Shown: piece by piece, positions 53,153 to 62,698 of the stretch | Position numbering within the stretch: position 1 is the stretch's first letter | Layout: every line of letters starts with the position of its first letter | Origin: Candidatus Poribacteria bacterium | Lineage (GTDB): Bacteria; Poribacteria; WGA-4E; PCPOR2b | NCBI GenBank assembly: GCA_028819845.1 | Contig: JAPPKS010000027.1 | Coordinates: forward strand, 248,001 to 312,000 | Reading direction: 5' to 3' | Length of the DNA: 64,000 nt | Program-made: the position numbers and the translations under genes | The notes under the pieces: generated by a model | Database searches by the model: none | What the model saw: the letters and a program-made list of their open reading frames with translations, nothing else | Told to the model about the DNA's origin: nothing

Positions 53153-53671
53153 ATGGACTGGAATGTCACCTTGCAATTAGCCGTACTTGTTATTGCTTAC
53201 ATCGGTGGAATTGGTACTATCGGTTATTACATCACAAACGCGTTGGGAAAGCGGGTTGATGATTGCGGCAAGCGGATAGACGATCTCGGCAACTCACTCG
53301 GCAAGCGGATAGATGATCTCGGCAACTCACTTGGCAAACGGGTTGAGGATGTCGGTGACTCACTCGGCAAACGGATAGACGATAGCAACAAGCACACATC
53401 GGATCTCGGTGACTCGCTCGGCAGTCGGATAGAGGATTTGCGTAGTGATATGGCAACTCAATTTAGCGTTTTTCGAGAAGAAATGAAAGTAATGCGCGAG
53501 GAAATAAAAGAAACGCGTGAGGATTTGAAAGAAATCCGAGAAGAATCCCGCGAAGAAATGAAAGAAATCCGAGAAGACATCCGTGGAGACATGAGAGAAA
53601 TCCGAGATGAGATGCGGAAGAACAATGAGCTACTCATAACTCACATTAGCGACCACACCCTACATAACTGA
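53153..53671 (+). CDS. Membrane-anchored hendecad coiled-coil protein, copy B
   Basis: A 172-residue paralogue of the previous gene, 80 bases downstream. The first 38 residues, with the membrane helix, and the last 28 residues are nearly identical to copy A. The middle differs: more N-S-L-G-K-R-I-D-D-L-G units here and an extra REDLKEIREESREEMKEI stretch, yet the total length is the same. The promoter-proximal bases (TCGCGCACCAAG before the ribosome site) are also shared, so the duplication included upstream DNA. Expression from the copy A promoter or its own is possible. Confidence 0.8.
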   Translation: MDWNVTLQLAVLVIAYIGGIGTIGYYITNALGKRVDDCGKRIDDLGNSLGKRIDDLGNSLGKRVEDVGDSLGKRIDDSNKHTSDLGDSLGSRIEDLRSDMATQFSVFREEMKVMREEIKETREDLKEIREESREEMKEIREDIRGDMREIRDEMRKNNELLITHISDHTLHN

Positions 53672-53876
53672 ACCTATCTTGTACTTCTCTAAGCAGGCTA
53701 GCGTAACGAATCAATTTGGCCAATGTCGGATGCGCATTGACACAGGAGCGAAACTGATGCCGTTTTGCTCGTTGAAAAGCAATTAAAATTTTCGTGAGTG
53801 CGGTAATAGGAGGTCGATGGTTCAATGCAATTTGGGTAGTACCAGTAACAGGCAGAATTGAGAGTAGGAGGAAAAG

Positions 53877-54590
53877 ATGAACATGTTAAAACAACCTCAT
53901 CCGTATCCCGGAAGGCTCTTTGTGGTTGAGGGAATTGACGGTTCAGGAAAGAGCACACAATTAGACCTTTTGCGAAAGTGGTTAGTGTCCGAAGGCTATA
54001 GTGTGTTTTACACGGAATGGAATTCCTCTCCCCTCGTGAAGCAGACTACCCGGAAAGGAAAAAAGAGGAATTTGCTAACCCCGACGACATTCAGCATTAT
54101 GCACGCGACTGACTTCGCTGATCGGTTGGCAAATATGATTATTCCGCCACTAGAAGCAGGGATGATTGTGATGTCTGACCGTTATGCTTTTACGGCATTT
54201 GCGCGAGATGTTTCCCGTGGAGTCCATCCGGACTGGGTAAGAAATCTGTATTCCTTCGCTGTGAAACCAGACATAGCGTTTTATTTCAAAGTTTCGATTG
54301 ATGTGTCCATTAAGCGAATTAGGATAGGGCGCGGAAAGCTCAAATTTTACGAGGCGGGAATGGATCTCGGTTTAAGTGAAGATTCGACGACCAGTTTCAA
54401 AATCTTCCAGGGCCGCGTTCTCAAAGAATACGATCGATTGGCGACTGAATATGGATTGACAGTGGTTGACGGCAGCGGACCAATTGACAAACAGCAGGAA
54501 CTTGTACGTGAAGTTGTACGGAAGGCATTGATTGACTATGATAAGCATCATCAACCCATGGGGCTTGAGCGATTTCAGAAGGAAACGTAA
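53877..54590 (+). CDS. Thymidylate-kinase-like protein A
   Basis: A P-loop kinase of the dTMP kinase superfamily, 237 residues. The Walker A G19-I-D-G-S-G-K-S-T27 is intact, and SDRYAFTAFARD corresponds to the D-R-Y motif of dTMP kinase without the usual Y-Q-G. Distinctive segments are TEWNSSPLVK, HATDFADRLANMIIPPLEAG and YEAGMDLGLSED, all shared with the next gene. AGGAGG lies 6 bases before the ATG. It differs from the canonical tmk at 2629, so its substrate may be another nucleotide or not a nucleotide at all. Confidence 0.8.
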   Translation: MNMLKQPHPYPGRLFVVEGIDGSGKSTQLDLLRKWLVSEGYSVFYTEWNSSPLVKQTTRKGKKRNLLTPTTFSIMHATDFADRLANMIIPPLEAGMIVMSDRYAFTAFARDVSRGVHPDWVRNLYSFAVKPDIAFYFKVSIDVSIKRIRIGRGKLKFYEAGMDLGLSEDSTTSFKIFQGRVLKEYDRLATEYGLTVVDGSGPIDKQQELVREVVRKALIDYDKHHQPMGLERFQKET

Positions 54591-54738
54591 CCTCTGGTTC
54601 TCCCGTTCTTCATGAACTCATCGGTTTGGGAAGTTAATGAGAATTGTACGTTTAGACCATCGCCCAAGAGGCGTTGAAAAAGTTTTTTGGCTGTAGATGG
54701 CGCTATCGACTTGGACCCAACTGCGCAAGGAAAAACAG

Positions 54739-55470
54739 ATGAAAGATCGGATGTTCTACGGTAATGGTATGCCGTACCTTGATGTGAGCGATTTGTCCGG
54801 CAGATTAATTGTAATTGAAGGTACTGACGCGGTTGGCAGATCGACACATATTGAGGGCGTCGATAGCCTAGGCAAGCCGACGTTGAGCGACAATTTGACG
54901 AAATGGCTTGAGGTGAAAGGTTATGGCGTGGTGAATACCGGATGGACGCGCTCGCCGTTATTGGGCCCAGCAATTGACTCAGTGAAGAAAGGCAATACCT
55001 TAAACCAGATTACTTTCAGTGTCTTGTATGCCGCTGATTTTGCCGATCGACTGGAAAATGTGATAATTCCGGCGCTCAAAGGCGGATTTATCGTTCTTGC
55101 GGACCGTTATATGTACACTGCCTTTGCACGGCATATCGTACGCGGCATCAATCCAAACTGGCTTCGCGAAGTTTATGGCTTTGCGCTAATACCGGATCTG
55201 GTAATCTACTTGAGGATTGGCGTCGAGGATTTGATTCGGCGTACTTTTGAATCCGGGCGCAGCATGAGCTACTGGGAATCGGGCATGGATATTGGACTCT
55301 CAGGGGATGTGTATGAGAGCTTTGTGCGGTATCAAACTCGAATCATTCAAGAATTTGACAGAATGACCGACGAATTTGGTTTTACAGTGGTTGACGCGTC
55401 TCGCAGCATTGAAGCGGTGAACCAAGACCTTAAGACTGAGATTGAAAAATTCCTCGCCGCTTCTGGGTAA
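54739..55470 (+). CDS. Thymidylate-kinase-like protein B with two degenerate P-loops
   Basis: A paralogue of the preceding kinase, about 243 residues, sharing TGWTRSPLLG, YAADFADRLENVIIPALKGG, ADRYMYTAFARH and WESGMDIGLSGD. The P-loop is doubled. EGTDAVGRSTHI (residues 27-38) has Arg for Lys, and directly after it EGVDSLGKPTLS (39-50) has Pro for Ser after Lys. Both departures suggest weak or absent catalysis. I chose the ATG at 54739, with AAGGAA 6 bases upstream, over an ATG at 54697. It may pair with protein A as a regulatory subunit. Confidence 0.78.
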   Translation: MKDRMFYGNGMPYLDVSDLSGRLIVIEGTDAVGRSTHIEGVDSLGKPTLSDNLTKWLEVKGYGVVNTGWTRSPLLGPAIDSVKKGNTLNQITFSVLYAADFADRLENVIIPALKGGFIVLADRYMYTAFARHIVRGINPNWLREVYGFALIPDLVIYLRIGVEDLIRRTFESGRSMSYWESGMDIGLSGDVYESFVRYQTRIIQEFDRMTDEFGFTVVDASRSIEAVNQDLKTEIEKFLAASG

Positions 55471-55485
55471 ATGACTACTTTGCGG

Positions 55486-56622
55486 CTATGTTCTATCGTT
55501 GCAGTCTGTGTGCGGTATCAAGCGTTGTTCGGCCATGCGAATTACCTCTCCTACCTCAATCTCCTTCATACACCCGTCCCCGCCAAATTTACAGGAGGTT
55601 CCCATACACGGCGGACAATCTGGCATCCGCCGAATTGTGCAGCAGTGGGAACCCACCGGCCCGAAACGCTCTGGATTGCCGGGTCCGTATAAGCCAATCG
55701 TCTGAGTTCCTACTGCGGCGGCGAGGTGCATGGGACCGCTGTCGTTCCCAATAAACAGATTGCATCGCTCCAGAATGCCTGCGAGTTGAGATAGGTTTGT
55801 TGATCCGGCGACGCTGGTAGATTCCCCATCCATGTGTTTTTGAACACCTGCAATTGCGGAAACCTCAGACTTCACTCCGACAAAAAGTATTTGGGCGTTC
55901 TTGCGCGCAACAAGCCAATCTGCAACCGCCGCATATCGTTCAGGGCGCCAGCGCTTGAGTTTGATTGGGGAACCGGGATGGATGGCAACCAAGGGGAGAT
56001 CGTTGACGATATTCGCGCTGTTAAGAAACTCATCGGTCCACTGCCTATCAGCCAGCGACAGTCGAAATATCGGCGCCCTGTGCGGCGTTGGAATGCGCGC
56101 GGTACGAAGGATGTCAAGGTTACGGTCCAATTGGTGCGAACCGGTGAACGCAAAAATCCCGAGTTTATTTTCAGTTTGCAGCGATGCGAGATCGAGGCGA
56201 TAAAACGTCCCTTTTAACAGTGCGAAAAGGACTGTCAGCCAGTCGCCTCGCAGGTCAATTAGCAAATCGTATTTTTTGCGGCGGAGGTTACGGAATAGTT
56301 GAAATGCATACCTCATTAGCACCGGTTGATTCGATCGAGAGAAAAATCGGGCATCGTACCGAATGGTTTTGTTCACATCGGGATGGTTTTGCAAGACTAG
56401 AACGCCTGGTCTGCCGACGAGCGCATGGATTTGCGCATGCGGATAGGCGCTGCGCAGGTTTGAGAATACAGGCGTGGCGAGCAGCATATCGCCTAGGTGA
56501 TCTAACTTTACGACAAGGATTCGGCGGGGTTTGAAGTCAGCAGGCAATACATTTCGGTAGAGAATATGTTGAATAATAAAGGAACTCACAATCGTTGCGA
56601 ATTCAATTGCCCTTTGGAACAT
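55486..56622 (-). CDS. Glycosyltransferase family 9 (heptosyltransferase-like)
   Basis: A GT-B fold transferase of 378 residues, related to LPS heptosyltransferases WaaC/WaaF. The N-terminal ILVVKLDHLGDMLLATPVF is a clear family motif. AIHPGSPIKLKRWRPERYA opens the second Rossmann half, and FIGNDSGPMHLAAAVGTQT is the nucleotide-sugar binding region. It is probably peripheral to the inner membrane and builds a lipopolysaccharide or other surface glycan. Four Cys near 325-350 (CPPCMGTSCKFGGDGC) are common in this subgroup. No other LPS genes adjoin it. Confidence 0.9.
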   Translation of the reverse strand: MFQRAIEFATIVSSFIIQHILYRNVLPADFKPRRILVVKLDHLGDMLLATPVFSNLRSAYPHAQIHALVGRPGVLVLQNHPDVNKTIRYDARFFSRSNQPVLMRYAFQLFRNLRRKKYDLLIDLRGDWLTVLFALLKGTFYRLDLASLQTENKLGIFAFTGSHQLDRNLDILRTARIPTPHRAPIFRLSLADRQWTDEFLNSANIVNDLPLVAIHPGSPIKLKRWRPERYAAVADWLVARKNAQILFVGVKSEVSAIAGVQKHMDGESTSVAGSTNLSQLAGILERCNLFIGNDSGPMHLAAAVGTQTIGLYGPGNPERFGPVGSHCCTIRRMPDCPPCMGTSCKFGGDGCMKEIEVGEVIRMAEQRLIPHTDCNDRT

Positions 56623-56646
56623 GTGAATTCAACCGTATTTGCGGCC

Positions 56647-58725
56647 TCAAAACCAGTTTCGATTTAATATTTTGTCGCGGAGATTGACGGGTACAACGTC
56701 ATAGTGTGCCAGCTCCATTGTGAACGTTCCGCGTCCTTGCGTCATCGAACGCAAATCGGTTGTATATTTGAATGTCTCCGCTAGTGGAACGTACGCATTG
56801 AGAACTTCTGACAATCCGCGGCTCTCGGTTTCGTTTATTTGCGCGCGCCGTGCGCTGAGATCGCCAATTACTTTTCCGATGAACTCACTGGACACAATGA
56901 CTTGCATTCTCATGATGGGCTCTAGCAAAAGCGGTTGTGCTTTCTTGAGCGCATTCTCGAATGCGACGACAGCAGCGGCTTCAAACCCGATTTCCGATGA
57001 ATCGGTTTCATGGTATGAACCGCCGGTGAGCGCGACTTTGATGTCTTGCATTGGGACGCCGGCTAAAACGCCGTTGTTCATTGCGCCTTTGAGCGCGCCT
57101 TCAATCGCGGTGATGAATTGCCTCGGGATTTGCAGGTCGCTACTTTCATTGACGAACTGAAATCCCTGTTTTCTGGGTAACGGCTCTACGCGCAGCGCAA
57201 CATCCCCGTAAATGCCTTCCTCCTCCGTTTTGTGGATGAACTTTCCCTGTGCTTCAGCAACCGCACCGATGGTCTCCCGATAGGCAACCTGTAACTGACT
57301 GACGCGGGCGTTTACGCCAAACTCTCGAATCATCCGATCTGCCAAGATTTCCAGATGAAGTTCGCCCATGCCGGAGATTACTCTCTGCCCTGTTTCTTTG
57401 TCGATCGCGACCGAGAACGTCGGATCTTCTTCCATTAAGACTTGAAGCGTCTCTTCAAGTTTGTCCTTGTCGCTTTGGGATGTGGGTTCGATTGCGACGG
57501 AGATAACGGGATCCGGGAAATTTATCGATTCCAACAAAATCGGATGCCTAGCATGAGTCAGCGTGTCACCGGTAGTGGTTTTTTTCAAGCCTACAAGGGC
57601 GACGATGTCTCCTGCATGCATTTCATCGCAGACCAATTGCTTGTTGGCGTGCATTTCCAAAATTCGGGTCACACGCTCTCTTGAATTCTTTGCCACGTTG
57701 TAGAGCACATCACCGCGCTTGAGCGTGCCAGAGTAGATACGGCAGTAAATGATCTTATCCACATTCGGATCGCTGGCGATTTTGAACGCCAAAGCCGAGA
57801 ACGGGGCGTTATCTTTTGCTTCGCGGGTATCCGATTTTTCTGTTTTCGGGTGTGTTCCCTCAATCGGAGGCACATCAAGCGGCGAAGGTAAAAATTGGAT
57901 GACGGCATCAAGCAAGGGTTGCACGCCTTGGTTTTTTAGGGCGGTACCGCATAAAACAGGACAGAATGCATTTTTTAGCGTACCGGTGCGAATCCCGTTT
58001 AGCAACTCGGCTTCAGTAATTTCAGCACCTTCGACGTATTTCTCAAGCAGGAAATCATCCTCTCCGGCGATAATTTCAATCATGGCCTCACGCGCCTCAC
58101 GCGCTTCTGATTGGAGTTCCGAAGGAATCTCCTGTGAATCGAACGTCCACCCTTGATCGTCAACGTTCCAGTGGATAGCTTCCATGTGGATTAGATCGAT
58201 AACGCCGGAAAACTGGCTTTCAGATCCGATTGGCAATTGTATCAACAAGGGGTTAGCGTTTAGCACCTCTTCCATCATCTTTATGACACGGCAGAAATTT
58301 GCGCCGACCCGATCCATCTTGTTTACAAATGCGACGCGAGGAATGCGGTACCGATCTGCCTGATGCCAAACAGTTTCGGATTGAGGTTCAACACCGCCAA
58401 CGGCACAGAAAAGTGCGATGGCGCCATCGAGCACACGGAGAGAGCGCTCGACTTCGACAGTGAAATCAACATGGCCTGGGGTGTCAATCAGATGAATGGC
58501 GTGATTTTGCCACAAACAGGTTGTGGCTGCGGCCGTGATGGTAATGCCGTGTTCGCGTTCCTGCACCATCCAATCCATCTCAGCCGTGCCGTCATCTACT
58601 TTGCCAATCTTGTGTTTCTTGCCCGTGTAGAATAAAATTCGTTCTGTGGTGGTGGTTTTGCCGGCGTCAATGTGCGCCATGATACCGATATTACGCACTC
58701 GTTCGATCGCGTATTCCCGTGCCAT
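56647..58725 (-). CDS. fusA: Elongation factor G
   Basis: Translational GTPase that moves tRNAs and mRNA through the ribosome; 692 residues, full length. G1 A17-H-I-D-A-G-K-T-T, G3 [17 protein letters not shown] and G4 NKMDR are all present, followed by domains II-V. The domain IV loop [16 protein letters not shown] and the C-terminal [16 protein letters not shown] are typical. It is not next to rpsL/rpsG/tuf, so it is outside the usual str operon; it may be the sole copy or a second EF-G. A good promoter lies upstream (58781-58809). Confidence 0.96.
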   Translation of the reverse strand: MAREYAIERVRNIGIMAHIDAGKTTTTERILFYTGKKHKIGKVDDGTAEMDWMVQEREHGITITAAATTCLWQNHAIHLIDTPGHVDFTVEVERSLRVLDGAIALFCAVGGVEPQSETVWHQADRYRIPRVAFVNKMDRVGANFCRVIKMMEEVLNANPLLIQLPIGSESQFSGVIDLIHMEAIHWNVDDQGWTFDSQEIPSELQSEAREAREAMIEIIAGEDDFLLEKYVEGAEITEAELLNGIRTGTLKNAFCPVLCGTALKNQGVQPLLDAVIQFLPSPLDVPPIEGTHPKTEKSDTREAKDNAPFSALAFKIASDPNVDKIIYCRIYSGTLKRGDVLYNVAKNSRERVTRILEMHANKQLVCDEMHAGDIVALVGLKKTTTGDTLTHARHPILLESINFPDPVISVAIEPTSQSDKDKLEETLQVLMEEDPTFSVAIDKETGQRVISGMGELHLEILADRMIREFGVNARVSQLQVAYRETIGAVAEAQGKFIHKTEEEGIYGDVALRVEPLPRKQGFQFVNESSDLQIPRQFITAIEGALKGAMNNGVLAGVPMQDIKVALTGGSYHETDSSEIGFEAAAVVAFENALKKAQPLLLEPIMRMQVIVSSEFIGKVIGDLSARRAQINETESRGLSEVLNAYVPLAETFKYTTDLRSMTQGRGTFTMELAHYDVVPVNLRDKILNRNWF

Positions 58726-58780
58726 ATGAGGTTCTCATGTGATTGGTTATGCATTGTCCAAATTTTCTACTTTCAAAGGA

Positions 58781-58809
58781 AGTATATCACGGCAAGGGTT
58801 AAAAGACAA
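58781..58809 (-). promoter_or_regulatory. Sigma-70 promoter for fusA
   Basis: Minus strand TTGTCT (58809-58804), 17 bases, TATACT (58786-58781), about 55 bases before the fusA ATG. Confidence 0.6.
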
Positions 58810-58822
58810 TTGCAAAAAGACG

Positions 58823-58852
58823 TTGACTCCCGCGCTGCCAATCTGCTAAACT
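58823..58852 (+). promoter_or_regulatory. Promoter candidate for the M48 protease
   Basis: TTGACT (58823-58828), 18 bases, TAAACT (58847-58852). It points away from the fusA promoter, with the two -35 boxes 13 bases apart. Confidence 0.45.
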
Positions 58853-58919
58853 GGTGGCATTGAATTGTGGTAAATAGACGACCTTGATTGGACGAAATGG
58901 GTAGAAACGGGCCGGTTTT

Positions 58920-60146
58920 ATGAATCTATACCTAGCAATTATTCTCACCGCACTATTTGGGGAATTTGTGCTCCGCAGCGCAGCGCGTTACCTAAACCTA
59001 AATTCGCTGGATAAGATGTTGCCAAGTGAATTTAGCGGATTTTATGACGAGGAAAAATACAGCCAGTCGCAGGAGTACACAAAGGCGAAGGCGAAATTTG
59101 CGTATTTTTCTTCCAGCTTCGATGTGGTGTTGATTGCCGCCTTTATTGTGCTGGGTGGATTCAATCTGGTGGACCAATTTGTGTGGGGACTGGAACTTAA
59201 CCCAATTTTCACCGGTCTTGCATTCTTTGGTTTACTGTATTTTGCCCAAGACATCATCTCAATTCCGTTCGTTCTCTATCACAATTTTGTCATAGAAGAA
59301 CGATTTGGGTTCAATAAGATGACCGCAAAGATATTTGTGCTGGATAAAGTGAAGAGCTACGGTTTGGTTATCATTTTGGGTTCGATTTTACTGGGAGGGA
59401 TTTTGTTCTTCTTTGAAATTGCGGGCACGTATGCGTGGCTGTATGCCTGGGCATTTGTATCGTTTTTCATCATTGCCGCACAACCGCTGTTCACAACAGT
59501 CATTGCGCCGCTGTTCAACAAGTTTACTCCCTTGGATGAAGGTGATTTGAAAAGCGGTATCCAGCATTACGCCGATAAGGTGGGATTTGCACTCAAAGAG
59601 ATTTGTGTTATGGATGGGTCCAAGCGTTCAGCGCACTCGAACGCCTATTTTAGCGGTTTTCTCAAGAAGCGGATTGCACTCTTTGACACGCTGATGGACA
59701 AGCATTCTGTTGAGGAGATGGTCGCCATCATTGCCCATGAGGTCGGCCATTACAAGAGAAGGCATGTCCTGAAGGGCATGATATTGTCCATTATTCATAC
59801 GGGAATCCTGCTATTTCTTCTGTCTCTGTTTGTGGAAAACCGCGGGCTGTTTGATGCATTTCGCATGGAATCCGTTTCGGTGTATGCGGGTCTCGTGTTT
59901 TTTTCTATCCTATATTCACCAATTGAGTTGGTGCTATCTATCGTCATGAACGCCATATCCCGCAAGCACGAGTATGAAGCCGATGCGTTTGCAGCCGAGA
60001 CAACCGGTTCGGCTGAACCCTTGATATTAGCACTGAAACATTTATCGGTCGCCAACCTTGGAAACCTCACGCCTCACGCCTTTACTGTGTTCCTGAATTA
60101 CAGCCACCCACCGGTGCTTCAACGTATTGCGGCATTGCGGCATTGA
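58920..60146 (+). CDS. M48-family CAAX-type membrane protease
   Basis: An integral membrane zinc peptidase of 408 residues, related to Ste24/CAAX protease and HtpX. The zinc motif H-E-V-G-H is in IAHEVGHYKRRH (near 273), and the third ligand Glu in RKHEYEADAFA (near 350). The N-terminal half has several membrane segments and EERFGFNKMTAKIFV, typical of the Ste24 group. YKRRH and SHPPVLQRIAAL near the end also match. In bacteria its role is usually membrane protein quality control. It is divergent from fusA. Confidence 0.93.
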   Translation: MNLYLAIILTALFGEFVLRSAARYLNLNSLDKMLPSEFSGFYDEEKYSQSQEYTKAKAKFAYFSSSFDVVLIAAFIVLGGFNLVDQFVWGLELNPIFTGLAFFGLLYFAQDIISIPFVLYHNFVIEERFGFNKMTAKIFVLDKVKSYGLVIILGSILLGGILFFFEIAGTYAWLYAWAFVSFFIIAAQPLFTTVIAPLFNKFTPLDEGDLKSGIQHYADKVGFALKEICVMDGSKRSAHSNAYFSGFLKKRIALFDTLMDKHSVEEMVAIIAHEVGHYKRRHVLKGMILSIIHTGILLFLLSLFVENRGLFDAFRMESVSVYAGLVFFSILYSPIELVLSIVMNAISRKHEYEADAFAAETTGSAEPLILALKHLSVANLGNLTPHAFTVFLNYSHPPVLQRIAALRH

Positions 60147-60463
60147 TTGGTTGGCGCGTAATTCTTGCAGCCACCAGTAATTTCTCGCAGGGCAACCGTG
60201 CTGATTGCGCGCTTTTAGTCATCAACCTGAAGTATGGTGTGTGTATTCTCTAGCAGGATATCCATTTACACGACCTCAAATTCGTTTGATGTGCAGGCGT
60301 AGGGATGAGAAAAGTGGGTGAGCATTTGTAGCGGACGTGTGGAACAAGAATCAGGCAACCGGTAAGAATCTGCTGAGATGAGGACACTCATGCGAAATTT
60401 ACCAAGGGCATCACAAATGCGCGGAAAGCATTGTGATGAGTATGCTGTGGGTATTTAGGAACA
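60147..60463. other. Convergent intergenic region
   Basis: About 315 bases between the M48 protease and the converging repeat-rich gene. No gene, promoter or clear terminator was recognised. Confidence 0.5.
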
Positions 60464-61645
60464 TTATTTTGGATTCCCGTTTTTGTCCAATGTAAAAAAA
60501 CGACCGTTCCCATGTTGATCGATACCCAAGCCCGTTTTAGGGTTTTCAAAAACATCATGGACTCGCACCTGCCCGCCGAAATCACTAGAACCCAATAAGA
60601 CCGCCGTATTACCAAGTTTGCCAGAAATTTCAAAATACCCATTGCCATTTTTTGCGCCTAAGACGGCTTTTAATTTGCCATCCGTACCCGATAACGTGAG
60701 ATTTCCCGCGCTCGTATTTCCGTCGAGACTGCGAGCACCTAACATTGCGATCGCGTTTTCAATGTTATCGAAGACCCTTATTTTTCCGCCAAAATTGTTA
60801 CCTTCTTCTAAGGACGCCTGGATTTTACCATTGTTGCTATAGACACCGACTGTTCCACCAATTTCGTCAACCGCTAAGCTCGCTCTTGTGTTACCGCCTT
60901 TGTCTTGGACGGTTACTGTCCCGCCATGTGCGCTGTCAGTTAAAACCGCCCTAGGGTTAAAATCGTTATCTGAGATGATCACAGCCCCACCAAGTTCGCC
61001 AAAACCGATGCCAATGTTGCCTTTATGCCCAGCCATGGCTAAATTAGCACCATGTTCCTTGACATTGAGTTTAGTTTGAGTTTTGTTATCCTTAATAATT
61101 TCGATATTGCCCCCATCTATTCCATTTGTTAAAACAAGACCACTCTTCGCGTCTTTATTGAGAATAGTTATCAATCCGTCTCCTTCGCCGTTGATTAAGG
61201 TTATTTCAGATTTGCTGTGCTCGCCACCTATAAGCTTAATGCTTCCGCCCATTCCCGTAGTGGTTAAATCGATAGCTTTTCCGTTATGACCATTGAGAAA
61301 GATTCCAAAGTTGTACACAGAAATTCTAAAGTCCACTTCCTTGTATTTGCTGGGGAGTGATTCATCTGCCCGATAGGAACTAGTGAGCAAAATACCTTGA
61401 TTCCTACTGTAGCTACGATCAAAGATTGCTATATAACCTGATGCATCCCGTTGATCGGGAGAATTACCTAATCGGATAGTCTCGTTTCCGTCGGGACCTA
61501 ATACAACCAAACCCGTGCACTCGATTTCACCAAATTTATCTCTTTGTGCTATGAGGTTAGGCATGAAAATACTAGATGCTATCATGCCGATTAACATCAA
61601 TGCACCGCCCAGCGCGATGTAGCCAAATTTGTGGGAAAATTTCAT
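60464..61645 (-). CDS. Membrane-anchored beta-repeat protein, likely solenoid
   Basis: A 393-residue protein. Residues about 8-30 (YIALGGALMLIGMIASSIF) form an uncleaved signal anchor. From about 40 onward come repeats of roughly 20-24 residues, each with a G-G-x-V/I-x-V/I-x-D pair and an x-A-x-L ending, for example GGTVTVQDKGGNTRASLAVD followed by EIGGTVGVYSNNGKIQASL. Alternating Gly and branched residues suggest a beta-helix or solenoid facing the periplasm. No catalytic motif is seen. AAAGGAA precedes the ATG. Function unknown; a structural or adhesive role is possible. Confidence 0.78.
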   Translation of the reverse strand: MKFSHKFGYIALGGALMLIGMIASSIFMPNLIAQRDKFGEIECTGLVVLGPDGNETIRLGNSPDQRDASGYIAIFDRSYSRNQGILLTSSYRADESLPSKYKEVDFRISVYNFGIFLNGHNGKAIDLTTTGMGGSIKLIGGEHSKSEITLINGEGDGLITILNKDAKSGLVLTNGIDGGNIEIIKDNKTQTKLNVKEHGANLAMAGHKGNIGIGFGELGGAVIISDNDFNPRAVLTDSAHGGTVTVQDKGGNTRASLAVDEIGGTVGVYSNNGKIQASLEEGNNFGGKIRVFDNIENAIAMLGARSLDGNTSAGNLTLSGTDGKLKAVLGAKNGNGYFEISGKLGNTAVLLGSSDFGGQVRVHDVFENPKTGLGIDQHGNGRFFTLDKNGNPK

Positions 61646-61725
61646 GAAGATTTCCTTTCTTTGTGTAAAGTAATTAAGACTTTTGGTTCATGACTTCCTG
61701 GCTTTTTGTAAGAATTTAAAAACTG

Positions 61726-62472
61726 TTATCGCTTCTCGGTCTTTACCAAGATAGCGATGTAGGTTGGGGTTGAGTCGCTTGCGTCAATGTAGCATTCAAC
61801 CGTCCATCCGGTTCCGTGAATGATTTGTTCCATTTCTGGTTTTGAAACGTAGAGGATATCGAACCACGGCGTAGCGTATTGCCTGTATCTTACGCGTATT
61901 CTGAGTTGACCTCCCATCCGCCCCCTGTCCCGGTTGAATTGGTGGTAGGCTAAATGGCAAGGTACTGTTGTTTGATATGCATTCTGTGTCTCAGCAATAA
62001 TCTTTGCTGCTGAACTTGTCATTTTATGAAACCTTTTCAACAACCATCTTGCCCGTGTAATACTTCCGACCAAGCCGAAATTGTGTCCCATCATGAGCAG
62101 CGTGTCGAAGGTGCCGATTTGGGAATTTAGTCGGGTAACTGGCACCACAACAGCGTTTTTTAGCCCGCGTTGCCGGCAAACTTGAATGGCTAAAGGTGAA
62201 TTGTCAACGCCTAATACATCAAACCCACGCTCCTGAAGATAGATAGCGTGCCGCCCCGCGCCGCAGCCGATATCCAAAACGCGTCCCGTGACATGGTCCA
62301 TTGCGACTTGTTGATGTTCCGCCCAGTCATCAAATTCAGCGAGGTAGGTCAACGGGCCCAACCGGCTTGTACCGATGAAGCCGTCATCCCGCTCCACAAT
62401 TTCGACAATTTCCTGACCGTTATAATAATCCAAAATCAGGTGCCCGTAGGCATCTTGGGCGTCTTTTAGCAT
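61726..62472 (-). CDS. SAM-dependent methyltransferase
   Basis: A class I methyltransferase of 248 residues. Motif I V-L-D-I-G-C-G-A-G-R-H lies at about 65-75, with the acidic motif II residue in VLGVDNSPLAI and motif IV near FDTLLMMGHNFGLV. The HNFG segment and the C-terminal ETQNAYQTTVPCHLAYHQFN suggest a small-molecule rather than a nucleic-acid substrate. An AAAGGAAAG ribosome site precedes the ATG, and a promoter lies about 120 bases upstream. The substrate is unknown. Confidence 0.87.
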   Translation of the reverse strand: MLKDAQDAYGHLILDYYNGQEIVEIVERDDGFIGTSRLGPLTYLAEFDDWAEHQQVAMDHVTGRVLDIGCGAGRHAIYLQERGFDVLGVDNSPLAIQVCRQRGLKNAVVVPVTRLNSQIGTFDTLLMMGHNFGLVGSITRARWLLKRFHKMTSSAAKIIAETQNAYQTTVPCHLAYHQFNRDRGRMGGQLRIRVRYRQYATPWFDILYVSKPEMEQIIHGTGWTVECYIDASDSTPTYIAILVKTEKR

Positions 62473-62592
62473 ATAATCTTTCCTTTACGGAGTGGGTATT
62501 ACCGTCGTAATCAGTTTTCGAAATTGACCAAATTAGCGCAAGTGTTCTAGAAAAATCCTATTTGTCTTCGCATAATACCAGTATAATTGGGA

Positions 62593-62622
62593 ATTATATC
62601 ATAAGTATACGCATGTTATCAA
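62593..62622 (-). promoter_or_regulatory. Sigma-70 promoter for the methyltransferase gene
   Basis: Minus strand TTGATA (62622-62617), 18 bases, TATAAT (62598-62593), about 120 bases before the ATG at 62472. Confidence 0.6.
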
Positions 62623-62698
62623 GTCTGTGTTTGGTCAAGTAATAAAAAAAAGCAAACAAGGGAACGTGGATAAATGGGAGGCGGGTGGAACATGTTAG

